DNA of 13,718 nt. It comes from Flavobacteriales bacterium (GTDB lineage: Bacteria > Bacteroidota > Bacteroidia > Flavobacteriales > TMED113). The notes under the pieces were generated by a model, which worked only from the letters and a program-made list of their open reading frames with translations, had not been told where the DNA came from and ran no database searches. Both the position numbers and the translations under genes were made by a program. Shown in pieces: positions 6,893-13,691 of the stretch (position 1 is its first letter; the number at the start of each line of letters is the position of its first letter). The stretch is from positions 1 to 13,718 of the forward strand of contig NZUB01000026.1 in the NCBI GenBank assembly GCA_002696965.1, read 5' to 3'.

Positions 6893-7792
6893 ATGTGCAA
6901 AATAGCACTACTAACTGAAAAAAGATATCTATACCACACACACCAAAACTGGTATGTGCGGAACATCTTAAAAGAAGATAGGTTAATTTCTGATTCTCTT
7001 GATGCTTTTAACATTGAGGCTAAAAGGGTGGCTTGGGACGAGCCTAATGTCTTAAATGATTTTAATTTTGCACTATTTCGTACAACTTGGAATTATTTTG
7101 ACAAACTAGATAAGTTTTATTTTTTTTTAAAAACATGGAAACATAAAGTTGTTTTTATTAATTCCTATGAACAGGTTGTTTGGAATTTAAATAAGCAATA
7201 CTTAATAGAGCTCAGTTCAAGGGGTATAAATATACCTGACACCTTATTAATTAAAATGGGGGAAAATGTTTGTTTGAATACGGTTTGTGAAGAAAAAAAA
7301 TGGTCAGAAATTGTTATCAAGCCCTGTATTTCTGCAGCAGCGTGGGAAACGTATAGATTAAAGCGCCCGTTTTCAACTGAGCAGTTGAAGTTGTTTAAAA
7401 AATTAACAACACAACAAGACATGTTAATACAGTCTTTTCAAAAAAAAATTCTTTCTTTGGGTGAAGTTTCATTAATGATGATAGATGGAAAATACTCTCA
7501 TAGTGTGATTAAAAAAGCAAAAAAAGGAGACTTTAGGGTGCAAGATGATTATGGAGGTAAGGTGATGGACTACAGCGCAAATCCTTTGGAAATAAATTTT
7601 GCTAAAAAAGTTATTGATGTTCTTCGTTTTAAACCAATATATGCCCGCGTTGATTTAATTGTAGACAATGGTGGCAAACTGGCTCTTTCCGAGTTAGAAT
7701 TAATTGAGCCGGAAATGTGGTTTAGAAAAAATTCGCTTTCAGCTAATTTATTAGCTCGGGCGATTAAAAATAAATACTTTAATAAATATTAA
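6893..7792 (+). CDS. ATP-grasp domain protein, RimK/glutathione-synthetase-like
   Basis: A 299-aa cytosolic protein of the ATP-grasp superfamily, whose members join a carboxylate to an amine via an acyl-phosphate. The N-terminal domain has the subgroup motif FRTTWNYF (62-69, usually RSTWDY) and WNLNKQYL (97-104). The ATP-grasp part shows VIKPCISAAAWET (141-153, nucleotide-binding lysine at 143), LIQSFQKKI (178-186), GEVSLMMIDGKYSHSVIKK (190-208) and the metal-binding end ARVDLIVDNG...LSELELIEPEMWF (251-277). No signal peptide is seen. The closest described relatives I can name are DcsG-type and prokaryotic glutathione-synthetase-type ligases. The substrate is not deducible. It begins 7 bp after the S46 stop, so it is probably cotranscribed. 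Its stop overlaps that of the convergent PurF-like gene. Confidence 0.82.
   Translation: MCKIALLTEKRYLYHTHQNWYVRNILKEDRLISDSLDAFNIEAKRVAWDEPNVLNDFNFALFRTTWNYFDKLDKFYFFLKTWKHKVVFINSYEQVVWNLNKQYLIELSSRGINIPDTLLIKMGENVCLNTVCEEKKWSEIVIKPCISAAAWETYRLKRPFSTEQLKLFKKLTTQQDMLIQSFQKKILSLGEVSLMMIDGKYSHSVIKKAKKGDFRVQDDYGGKVMDYSANPLEINFAKKVIDVLRFKPIYARVDLIVDNGGKLALSELELIEPEMWFRKNSLSANLLARAIKNKYFNKY
7789..7792. other. overlapping stop codons of convergent genes (shared TTAA)
   Basis: The TAA of the ATP-grasp gene (7790-7792) and the TAA of the minus-strand PurF-like gene (7789-7791) sit in the same palindromic TTAA. No intergenic spacer and no hairpin with T-run is seen here, so each transcript must end inside the opposite gene. 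Confidence 0.95.
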
Positions 7793-9678
7793 TATGCACG
7801 AGCATTATTGCCATCAATATAATAAACAAATGACTTGTTGGCTATCATGTTGCCACCAGCGGTTGGATAGTCACCTGTAAAATACCAATCTCCCTTGTGA
7901 TTTGGGCACGCTTGATGTAGGTCTTCAACCTTTTGAAACACAATATCAAAATCTGTAGCAATATTATCCGTTTTTAAAAGAACTGCGACTTCTTTAGAAA
8001 TTTCCTCGTCTGTAAAAGGCTTATACAGGTCTTTTAAGTGATTGGTTTGGTCTTCTTTGTTTTTTAATAGAGCCTGTCTACATTTTTGATAGGTGTTTTG
8101 TATAACCTCCTCCCCAGAGGGATGTTTTTTTAGCAATGATATTGCCGCTCTAAATGCGATAAAATCTCCCAATTTAGCCATATCTATACCATAACAGTCT
8201 GGATACCTGATTTGTGGTGCAGAAGAAACAACAATAATTTTTCTAAAACTAAGTCTATCTAAAATTCTAAGGATGCTTCTCTTAAGTGTGGTACCCCTTA
8301 CAATACTGTCATCTAAAATAACAAGTGTGTCGTTGTTGCTAGCAACACCATAGGTTACATCATACACGTGTCCAACTAGCCCATCGCGATCATTGTCTGC
8401 TGTAATAAACGTCCTTAATTTTGCATCTTTTACGGCCATTTTTTCTACCCTTATCTTTTGGTGGATTACTTTTTTAAGTTCATCTAACTGTTGATTGTCT
8501 AATAGGTCTTTCTTGTGGGTGTTTAGTTCGTCTTCTAAAGAAGACAACAAGCCGTAAAAGGCCGTTTCGGCTGTGTTTGGTATATAAGAAAAAATTGTGT
8601 TTTTTAAATCATTATTAATCTTTTTTAGGATGGGCTTTTTTAAAAGAGCACCCAACATTTTTCGTTCTTTATTTATTTCAAAATCATTTCCTCTAGAAAA
8701 ATATATCCTTTCAAAAGAGCACGCAAATCTTTTTCGTGGTGGAAGAATTTCTTCGAAATCGATTTTACCACTTTTTTTAATTATTATAGCTCTGCCCCTG
8801 GGAAGCTCCTGTATGTTTGCTGCATCTATATTAAACGCCGTTTGAATAACTGGACGCTCAGAAGTAACCACTGCAATTTCATCATTAACATAATAATACG
8901 CCGGGCGTATGCCATTTGGATCTCTTAATGCAAATGCGTCTCCATGCCCAAGTAGCCCACACAATACATATCCACCGTCCCACTTTTTAGATGAGTTGAT
9001 TAATATATTAGACAAATTTATATTTTCTTCTATTAATTTAGCAATTTCAATATTTGTGTTGGACTCCTTTTTATATTTGTGGTATAGTCTAGCGTTTTCT
9101 TCGTCTGTAAAATGCCCTATTTTCTCTAAGATGGTAACCGTGTCCGACTTCTCTTTGGGGTGCTGGCCCAGCTCTATTAATTGATTTAAAAGTTCATCTA
9201 CATTTGTCATGTTAAAATTGCCTGCTAAAACCAAATTTCTAGACTTCCAGTTGTTTTGTCGTAAAAAGGGGTGGCAATTTGTTATGCTATTCCCTCCATA
9301 TGTGCCGTATCTCAGGTGGCCCAAAAAAAGTTCACCAGCAAAAGAACAATTTTTTTTTAACCAGGCTGGGTCTTGAAACTTTTGGGGATACCTTTTTTTA
9401 ATTGTATTAAGGTTTTGGTTTATTTTTGAAAAAACATCTTGAATAGAGTTTTGTTCTGCAGAACGACGCCTGCTAATATATGGTTGTCCGGGTTTTATGT
9501 TTAATTTAATATTAACTAAACCAGCCCCGTCCTGCCCTCTGTTAACCTGTTTTTGCATTAATAGGTACATTTTGTTTAGTCCATATAGTGCTGTGCCGTA
9601 TTTTTTTTGATAATATGAAAGGGGCTTCAAAAGCCTTAAGAGTGCTATTCCACACTCATGTTTAATTGAATCACTCAT
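7789..9678 (-). CDS. amidophosphoribosyltransferase-like protein, long Bacteroidota form
   Basis: A two-domain protein related to PurF, which makes phosphoribosylamine from PRPP and glutamine. It has 629 aa where classical PurF has about 470-510. The N-terminal glutaminase domain has Cys9 in KHECGIALL, implying removal of an eight-residue propeptide, then RGQDGAG (47-53) and GHLRYGTYG (120-128). The usual Asn-Gly-Asn reads Asn154-Phe-Asn. The phosphoribosyltransferase domain keeps the PRPP loop LVILDDSIVRGTT (452-464), while the usual FARPDS stretch reads FSRGND (327-332). Residues about 365-425 form an insertion and about 520-629 a C-terminal extension. The shape fits the long PurF paralogue I recall from Flavobacteriia. 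Whether it is the purine enzyme or a paralogue cannot be told here, so no symbol is given. It is last of three minus-strand genes. Confidence 0.85.
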   Translation of the reverse strand: MSDSIKHECGIALLRLLKPLSYYQKKYGTALYGLNKMYLLMQKQVNRGQDGAGLVNIKLNIKPGQPYISRRRSAEQNSIQDVFSKINQNLNTIKKRYPQKFQDPAWLKKNCSFAGELFLGHLRYGTYGGNSITNCHPFLRQNNWKSRNLVLAGNFNMTNVDELLNQLIELGQHPKEKSDTVTILEKIGHFTDEENARLYHKYKKESNTNIEIAKLIEENINLSNILINSSKKWDGGYVLCGLLGHGDAFALRDPNGIRPAYYYVNDEIAVVTSERPVIQTAFNIDAANIQELPRGRAIIIKKSGKIDFEEILPPRKRFACSFERIYFSRGNDFEINKERKMLGALLKKPILKKINNDLKNTIFSYIPNTAETAFYGLLSSLEDELNTHKKDLLDNQQLDELKKVIHQKIRVEKMAVKDAKLRTFITADNDRDGLVGHVYDVTYGVASNNDTLVILDDSIVRGTTLKRSILRILDRLSFRKIIVVSSAPQIRYPDCYGIDMAKLGDFIAFRAAISLLKKHPSGEEVIQNTYQKCRQALLKNKEDQTNHLKDLYKPFTDEEISKEVAVLLKTDNIATDFDIVFQKVEDLHQACPNHKGDWYFTGDYPTAGGNMIANKSFVYYIDGNNARAY

Positions 9679-9690
9679 TATTCTGTATTA

Positions 9691-9698
9691 CAAATGTA
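9691..9698 (-). promoter_or_regulatory. possible Bacteroidota -7 element (TACATTTG) for the PurF-like gene
   Basis: On the minus strand TACATTTG matches TAnnTTTG in the 31-bp gap between the amidohydrolase and PurF-like genes. Transcription would start only several bases before the ATG at 9678. A TTTG upstream (9711-9714) is only 12 bp away, shorter than the usual 19-21, so the -33 element is unsupported. Confidence 0.35.
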
Positions 9699-9709
9699 TA
9701 ATTTTTTAA

Positions 9710-10744
9710 TCAAAGCATTTTTTTCATTCCCAGCCAATCTAAAACGTTTTTACACCATATGTCTTTTTTTTCCTGTTTTGTTATAAGGCCCTCACTATTC
9801 GCTTGGTCTAAAATTCTTCCTGGATAAGAATTGCCAACACCCTCTATTTCGCCTAAAGGATAGGGGTCATCTAGGCCCATTATGATTTGCTTGACTCCAA
9901 CACGTTTTTTAAGTAGGTTTAGGGTGTGGGGGTCGTGCACCAATGTGTCAAAGTAAATATTTTTGTGACCTAGTGTTTTTCTGGGGTCTTGAAGGTTTTT
10001 AAAAAGGTCGGGACGACCATCAAAACCATGAACCCTTCTACCATAATTAGCCATGCCAAGCATTCCTCCATGAGCAAAGCTAGTTCTTAATTTTGGATAT
10101 TTGTGTGGCAGATCTCTCAATGTATAAACGTGGAGTGTGTCTGCACATTGCGCCATCATCCAAACCAAATGAAATCTCCAATATTGATTTTTTAAAGCAA
10201 TCATTTTTTCACCATCATATGGGTGAATTTGGATGGCTAGCCCATAATTATTAGCTAATTCAAATATGGGGTCTACATCTGCTTCTGCAGTAGATCGCCA
10301 TTCGCCATTCGCCATTAAAAAATGCGTGGGCAAACAAAGTATTTTTAGTCCAAGTTCATTTACGCATCTGTCAATCTCTTTAATAGCCTGATCTATGTAT
10401 AGTGGTTGTACTACAAATCCACAGGTAAACTTTTTTGGGTGAGCGTGTTGAACAGACGCGTTGAAATCGTTTTGAAAACGAATACCGTCAAAACAATCTT
10501 TTTTTTTCCAACCATTACAATATAGTTGTGATAAACACAGCATAACACCATGGTCAATATTGTTTTGGTGCATCCATTTTATTTTTTCCTGGACAAAAAA
10601 ACCTGGACCGCTTATTGGCCTTGACCAATTGCCTTGACGCATGAACCCCTTGTCTTCATCAATCCAAAAAAGCTTCTTTTTTTTCATAAATATTGGAATC
10701 TGTTGAGGTTCGGGAAGTACATGTCCGTGTCCATTTATTCGCAT
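9710..10744 (-). CDS. amidohydrolase, 2-amino-3-carboxymuconate-6-semialdehyde decarboxylase (ACMSD) type
   Basis: Probable zinc-dependent decarboxylase of the kynurenine pathway, acting on the product of the dioxygenase encoded just before it and yielding 2-aminomuconate 6-semialdehyde. It has 344 aa, near the ACMSD length. Metal and catalytic residues expected of the family are visible: His6 and His8 in NGHGHVLPEP, His174 in IQIHPYD, His225 in SFAHGGM and Asp292 in GLDDPYPLGE. These correspond to His9, His11, His177, His228 and Asp294 of the Pseudomonas enzyme. A triple 7-bp repeat encodes part of MANGEWR (144-150). The gene lies 79 bp downstream of the dioxygenase, looser spacing than elsewhere in the window. 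Another amidohydrolase of the same family is possible, but the neighbours strongly favour ACMSD. Confidence 0.88.
   Translation of the reverse strand: MRINGHGHVLPEPQQIPIFMKKKKLFWIDEDKGFMRQGNWSRPISGPGFFVQEKIKWMHQNNIDHGVMLCLSQLYCNGWKKKDCFDGIRFQNDFNASVQHAHPKKFTCGFVVQPLYIDQAIKEIDRCVNELGLKILCLPTHFLMANGEWRSTAEADVDPIFELANNYGLAIQIHPYDGEKMIALKNQYWRFHLVWMMAQCADTLHVYTLRDLPHKYPKLRTSFAHGGMLGMANYGRRVHGFDGRPDLFKNLQDPRKTLGHKNIYFDTLVHDPHTLNLLKKRVGVKQIIMGLDDPYPLGEIEGVGNSYPGRILDQANSEGLITKQEKKDIWCKNVLDWLGMKKML
10296..10316 (-). repeat. three perfect tandem copies of a 7-bp unit (CGCCATT on +)
   Basis: The unit CGCCATT occurs three times without interruption inside the ACMSD-type gene. On the coding strand the copies are read in three different frames as part of Met-Ala-Asn-Gly-Glu-Trp-Arg. 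Gain or loss of one unit would shift the frame near residue 147 of 344 and inactivate the enzyme. Confidence 0.9.
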
Positions 10745-10793
10745 GGTTAATTTTTAAATATTGTTGTGAATTTTAATTATAGATTAGTGTGTG

Positions 10794-10810
10794 ATATGAT
10801 TTTTTCATAT
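10794..10810. repeat. perfect 6-bp inverted repeat in the dioxygenase-decarboxylase gap
   Basis: ATATGA and TCATAT flank a TTTTT loop within the 79-bp gap (10745-10823). All stem pairs but one per arm are A-T and no T-run follows on the minus strand, so it is not a convincing terminator. It could be an operator or chance in AT-rich DNA. Nothing else is recognisable in the gap. Confidence 0.25.
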
Positions 10811-10823
10811 TAAAATATCGAAT

Positions 10824-11354
10824 TTAAATATATCTTTTATCTGCCTCCATGATTTCTCCTGTTTTAGGACATGTTCTTAGTTTTTCGTCAGAATAAAATC
10901 TTTTAAAAACGGGCAAAAAGTCTTTTTCAATATTTGTTAAATGAAAGTACTCTTCATACAAAAGCTCATTGGCGGTTTCTGAAAACCACATAAGTCCGTC
11001 TTTGTCTTGGGGTTGTCGTTTTCTCTCAATAACAAGTCCTATTGATCCCTTTGGCCTAATTGGCGAGTGGGGAATTTTTGCTGGCAACAAAAACATTTCA
11101 CCTTCCTTGATATTAACTTCAACCATTTTTTTATTTTGTTGTGTTTTTACGGTAATGTCTCCCTCTATTTGATAAAAAAGCTCTTCTGTTTCATTGTAAT
11201 GATAGTCTTTTCTTGCATTTGGCCCAGCAACAATCATAACAATAAAGTCTCCCGCATCAACATAAAGGTTTTTGTTGCCAACCGGGGGTTTTAAAAGGTG
11301 TCTGTTTTTTGATATCCAGTTAGTAAGATTAAATGGTGGGGGTATGTTTTTCAT
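10824..11354 (-). CDS. 3-hydroxyanthranilate 3,4-dioxygenase
   Basis: Cytosolic Fe(II) cupin dioxygenase that opens the ring of 3-hydroxyanthranilate to 2-amino-3-carboxymuconate semialdehyde. It has 176 aa, the bacterial length. Iron ligands are His52, Glu58 (DYHYNETEE) and His96 (IPHSP). Substrate residues Arg48, Arg100 and Glu110 are present, matching Arg47, Arg99 and Glu110 of the Cupriavidus enzyme. Bacterial members usually carry a second, rubredoxin-like metal site from two C-x2-C pairs. Here the first pair is absent (MWFSETANE, 122-130) and the second is reduced to one cysteine (RTCPKTGE, 160-167), so that site is probably lost. It is the first gene of the minus-strand set, diverging from the SDR gene across 72 bp. 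The product feeds the amidohydrolase downstream. Confidence 0.95.
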   Translation of the reverse strand: MKNIPPPFNLTNWISKNRHLLKPPVGNKNLYVDAGDFIVMIVAGPNARKDYHYNETEELFYQIEGDITVKTQQNKKMVEVNIKEGEMFLLPAKIPHSPIRPKGSIGLVIERKRQPQDKDGLMWFSETANELLYEEYFHLTNIEKDFLPVFKRFYSDEKLRTCPKTGEIMEADKRYI

Positions 11355-11426
11355 AAAAGTATTATTTAGTTTAGTCTTAATGTTTCATTTATAACATAAT
11401 GGTAAATTAGTTATATTTGAGATAAT
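11355..11426. promoter_or_regulatory. divergent promoter region between the two kynurenine-pathway gene pairs
   Basis: This 72-bp, very AT-rich spacer separates the start codons of the dioxygenase (-) and the SDR gene (+), so both promoters must lie here or in adjacent coding DNA. A TAnnTTTG match faces the SDR gene. No match faces the dioxygenase. An interrupted palindrome ATGTT-N8-AACAT (11380-11397) lies near the middle and could be a regulator site, though its short arms make chance likely. Confidence 0.5.
11412..11419 (+). promoter_or_regulatory. possible Bacteroidota -7 element (TATATTTG) for the SDR gene
   Basis: TATATTTG fits TAnnTTTG and ends 7 bases before the ATG at 11427. Transcription from it would begin almost at the start codon, giving a leaderless or nearly leaderless mRNA. 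No clear TTG-type -33 element lies at the expected distance upstream. Confidence 0.4.
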
Positions 11427-12212
11427 ATGGAAATAAATCTAATAAATAAAACTGCTTGGGTGTTTGGTGCCTCGCGTGGGATTGGAAGGGCTGTTTCGTT
11501 GGGTCTTGCTCAAGCGGGTGCTAATATTTTGCTTCTGGCACGTAGCCCGCGACTTTTAGAACAAACTAAAAACTCGCTTTGTACCAAAAAAAATCAACAA
11601 CATGATATTCTTTGTGTTGATATGTCAAAACCTGAATCGCTTCTAAATTCTATTAAAAACTATCATAACAAAAGTTGTGTTGATATTATAATTAATAATT
11701 CTGGGGGACCACCTAGTGGGGCTGCACACACAGCGGGTCTTGAAGACTATAAAGAAGCTTTTTCGCAACACGTTTTGTCAGCACAAATTATTGCACAAGT
11801 CGCTGTTCCAGAAATGAAAAAAAGAGGGTTTGGTAGGATTGTTAATATTATTTCCACTTCTGTTAAGCAACCTATTAGTGGGTTGGGGGTCTCTAATACA
11901 ATTAGGGGGGCAATGGGAAACTGGAGTAAAACAATGTCGTCAGAACTTGGGCCATTTGGTATTACGGTTAACAATATTCTTCCTGGGGCAACCGAAACCG
12001 AAAGACTTGCTTCTTTAATAAAAAGCAATGCGAATAAAAGAAGTGTTTCTGTTGAAGCGGTAACACAGGCCATGAAAAAAGACATTCCTGCTGGGCGTTT
12101 TGCTAAACCATTTGAAATTGCCAGCGCTGTCACTTTTTTGTGTTCTGAACAAGCACAATACATTAATGGTGTCAATCTTCCTGTTGATGGGGGGCGAACA
12201 AAATCTTTATAA
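11427..12212 (+). CDS. SDR-fold protein lacking Tyr-x3-Lys, kynurenine cluster
   Basis: A 261-aa short-chain dehydrogenase/reductase-fold protein. The Rossmann glycine motif is GASRGIG (14-20), and the NNAG-type motif reads NNSGG (90-94). The C-terminal part is typical of the family, with NNILPGATETERL (182-194) and the ending NGVNLPVDGGRT. Ser143 in NIISTS fits the catalytic serine. At the distance where classical enzymes have Tyr-x3-Lys this protein has Ser156-Asn-Thr-Ile-Arg160, so both catalytic residues are replaced. I recall an SDR subgroup with similar Ser-Asn-x2-Arg sequences. The reaction is unknown. It diverges from the dioxygenase gene and is followed after 24 bp by the semialdehyde dehydrogenase gene, suggesting a role in the same catabolic route. 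An ordinary oxoacyl-carrier-protein reductase is unlikely. Confidence 0.85.
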   Translation: MEINLINKTAWVFGASRGIGRAVSLGLAQAGANILLLARSPRLLEQTKNSLCTKKNQQHDILCVDMSKPESLLNSIKNYHNKSCVDIIINNSGGPPSGAAHTAGLEDYKEAFSQHVLSAQIIAQVAVPEMKKRGFGRIVNIISTSVKQPISGLGVSNTIRGAMGNWSKTMSSELGPFGITVNNILPGATETERLASLIKSNANKRSVSVEAVTQAMKKDIPAGRFAKPFEIASAVTFLCSEQAQYINGVNLPVDGGRTKSL

Positions 12213-12236
12213 ATCTCTTTATATGAGAAATCAAAT

Positions 12237-13691
12237 ATGGAAAAAATAGCAAATTATATTAATGGTAAACTTGTTAACCCTAACAGTGGTCAATACATTG
12301 ATAATTTTAGTCCCGTTAATGGTCGTGTATATTCTTTAACACCAAATAGTGGTAAAAGAGATGTTGTTGCTGCTTTTAAAGCGGCCAAAAAAGCTTTTAG
12401 TTTGTGGGGACAATCTACAAAACAATACCGTCATGATTGGATGATTAAGCTAGCAGATGCTATTGATGATTGTGAAAAAGAATTGGCAAAAGCGGAAAGT
12501 TTTGATAATGGAAAGCCCCTTTGGTTGGCTAAAACTGTAGACATTCCCCGGTGCTCAGCTAATCTTCGATTTTTTGCAACAGCAATACTACACTTTGACT
12601 CTAAAACACACGACATGGATGGTTCTGCATTAAACTACACTCTGCGACCACCAATAGGTGTAGCTGGTTGTATTTCCCCTTGGAACCTACCACTATATCT
12701 ACTAACCTGGAAAATTGCTCCAGCAATAGCTGCTGGAAACACGGTTGTAGCAAAACCTTCAGAAATTACTCCTTATACCGCATTTTTGTTTAGTAAAATT
12801 TGTCAAAAAATTAATTTTCCAAAGGGTGTAATAAATATTGTGCATGGCCATGGAGATACCGCTGGCCATGAAATTGTAAAGGAGGCTGATGTTGTTTCTT
12901 TTACTGGAGGAACTGAAACTGGTAAAATAATTGCTTCTACTGTAGCTAAAAGTTTTAAAAAATGTTCTCTTGAGCTTGGTGGCAAAAACCCAACAGTCGT
13001 GTTTGCTGATTGTGATTTTGATATGTCTGTAAAGACCGCTGTTAAGGCTTCGTTTTTAAATCAGGGTCAAATTTGTTTGTGTGGATCAAGAATATTTGTT
13101 GAAAAAAGTATTTACAAGCCTTTTGTAAAAGAATTTTTAAAAAAAACAAAAAAATTAACCGTGGGTGACCCCTCCAAAAAAAACACCGACCTGGGTGCGG
13201 TTGTCTCAAAACAACACTTACAACAAATTCTTTCAAAAATAAAAGATGCCAAAGATAATGGTGGAAAGATAATTATTGGGGGAAAAGCCTTGTCTTTAGG
13301 GGGTAGGATTTCTAGTGGCTACTATATGGCCCCAACCATAATAGAAAACACACAATATACAGACCCTATTAATCAAGAGGAGGTTTTTGGTCCTGTGGTA
13401 ACAATAATGCCCTTTAATTCTGAGTTAGAGGTTGTCAAAATGTGTAACCACACTAATTATGGTTTGGCGGCATCCATATTCACAAACAACCTGTCTAGGG
13501 CGCACCGTGTTGCAGCAAAAATTCATTTTGGTCTTGTTTGGATTAACACTTGGTTATTGCGGGATTTAAGAATTCCATTTGGTGGAATGCGTCAATCGGG
13601 ACTAGGGCGTGAGGGCGGTTATCATTCTTTAAACTTTTTCACAGAAACCAAAAATGTCTGTCTTAAGATTGAAAACAACAATAATATATAA
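12237..13691 (+). CDS. 2-aminomuconate/2-hydroxymuconate 6-semialdehyde dehydrogenase
   Basis: NAD-dependent aldehyde dehydrogenase of 484 aa, probably oxidising 2-aminomuconate 6-semialdehyde, the ACMSD product, to 2-aminomuconate. Visible motifs are the oxyanion Asn150 (SPWN), Lys173 (AKPSE), SFTGGTETGK (221-230, nucleotide binding), general base Glu246 (LELGGKNP) and nucleophile Cys280 (NQGQICLCGSR). EEVFGPVV (381-388) follows. Arg111 in LRFFA and the RDLR motif (442-445) resemble arginines that bind the substrate carboxylate in the Pseudomonas enzyme. The 2-hydroxymuconic enzyme is the close alternative, but the dioxygenase and ACMSD genes next door favour the amino substrate. It follows the SDR gene by 24 bp. 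Only 27 bp remain after the stop, and no terminator is seen there, so the operon may continue. Confidence 0.88.
   Translation: MEKIANYINGKLVNPNSGQYIDNFSPVNGRVYSLTPNSGKRDVVAAFKAAKKAFSLWGQSTKQYRHDWMIKLADAIDDCEKELAKAESFDNGKPLWLAKTVDIPRCSANLRFFATAILHFDSKTHDMDGSALNYTLRPPIGVAGCISPWNLPLYLLTWKIAPAIAAGNTVVAKPSEITPYTAFLFSKICQKINFPKGVINIVHGHGDTAGHEIVKEADVVSFTGGTETGKIIASTVAKSFKKCSLELGGKNPTVVFADCDFDMSVKTAVKASFLNQGQICLCGSRIFVEKSIYKPFVKEFLKKTKKLTVGDPSKKNTDLGAVVSKQHLQQILSKIKDAKDNGGKIIIGGKALSLGGRISSGYYMAPTIIENTQYTDPINQEEVFGPVVTIMPFNSELEVVKMCNHTNYGLAASIFTNNLSRAHRVAAKIHFGLVWINTWLLRDLRIPFGGMRQSGLGREGGYHSLNFFTETKNVCLKIENNNNI

Noticed and set aside
11747..12175. Minus-strand open frame of 142 codons inside the SDR gene
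   Set aside because: The plus strand carries clear SDR motifs over the whole span. The antisense frame shows no domain and is a by-product of codon use.
12843..12871. CATGGCCATGG and nearby GGCCATG palindromic words in the dehydrogenase gene
   Set aside because: They are short, inside conserved coding sequence, and explained by His-Gly and Gly-His codons.
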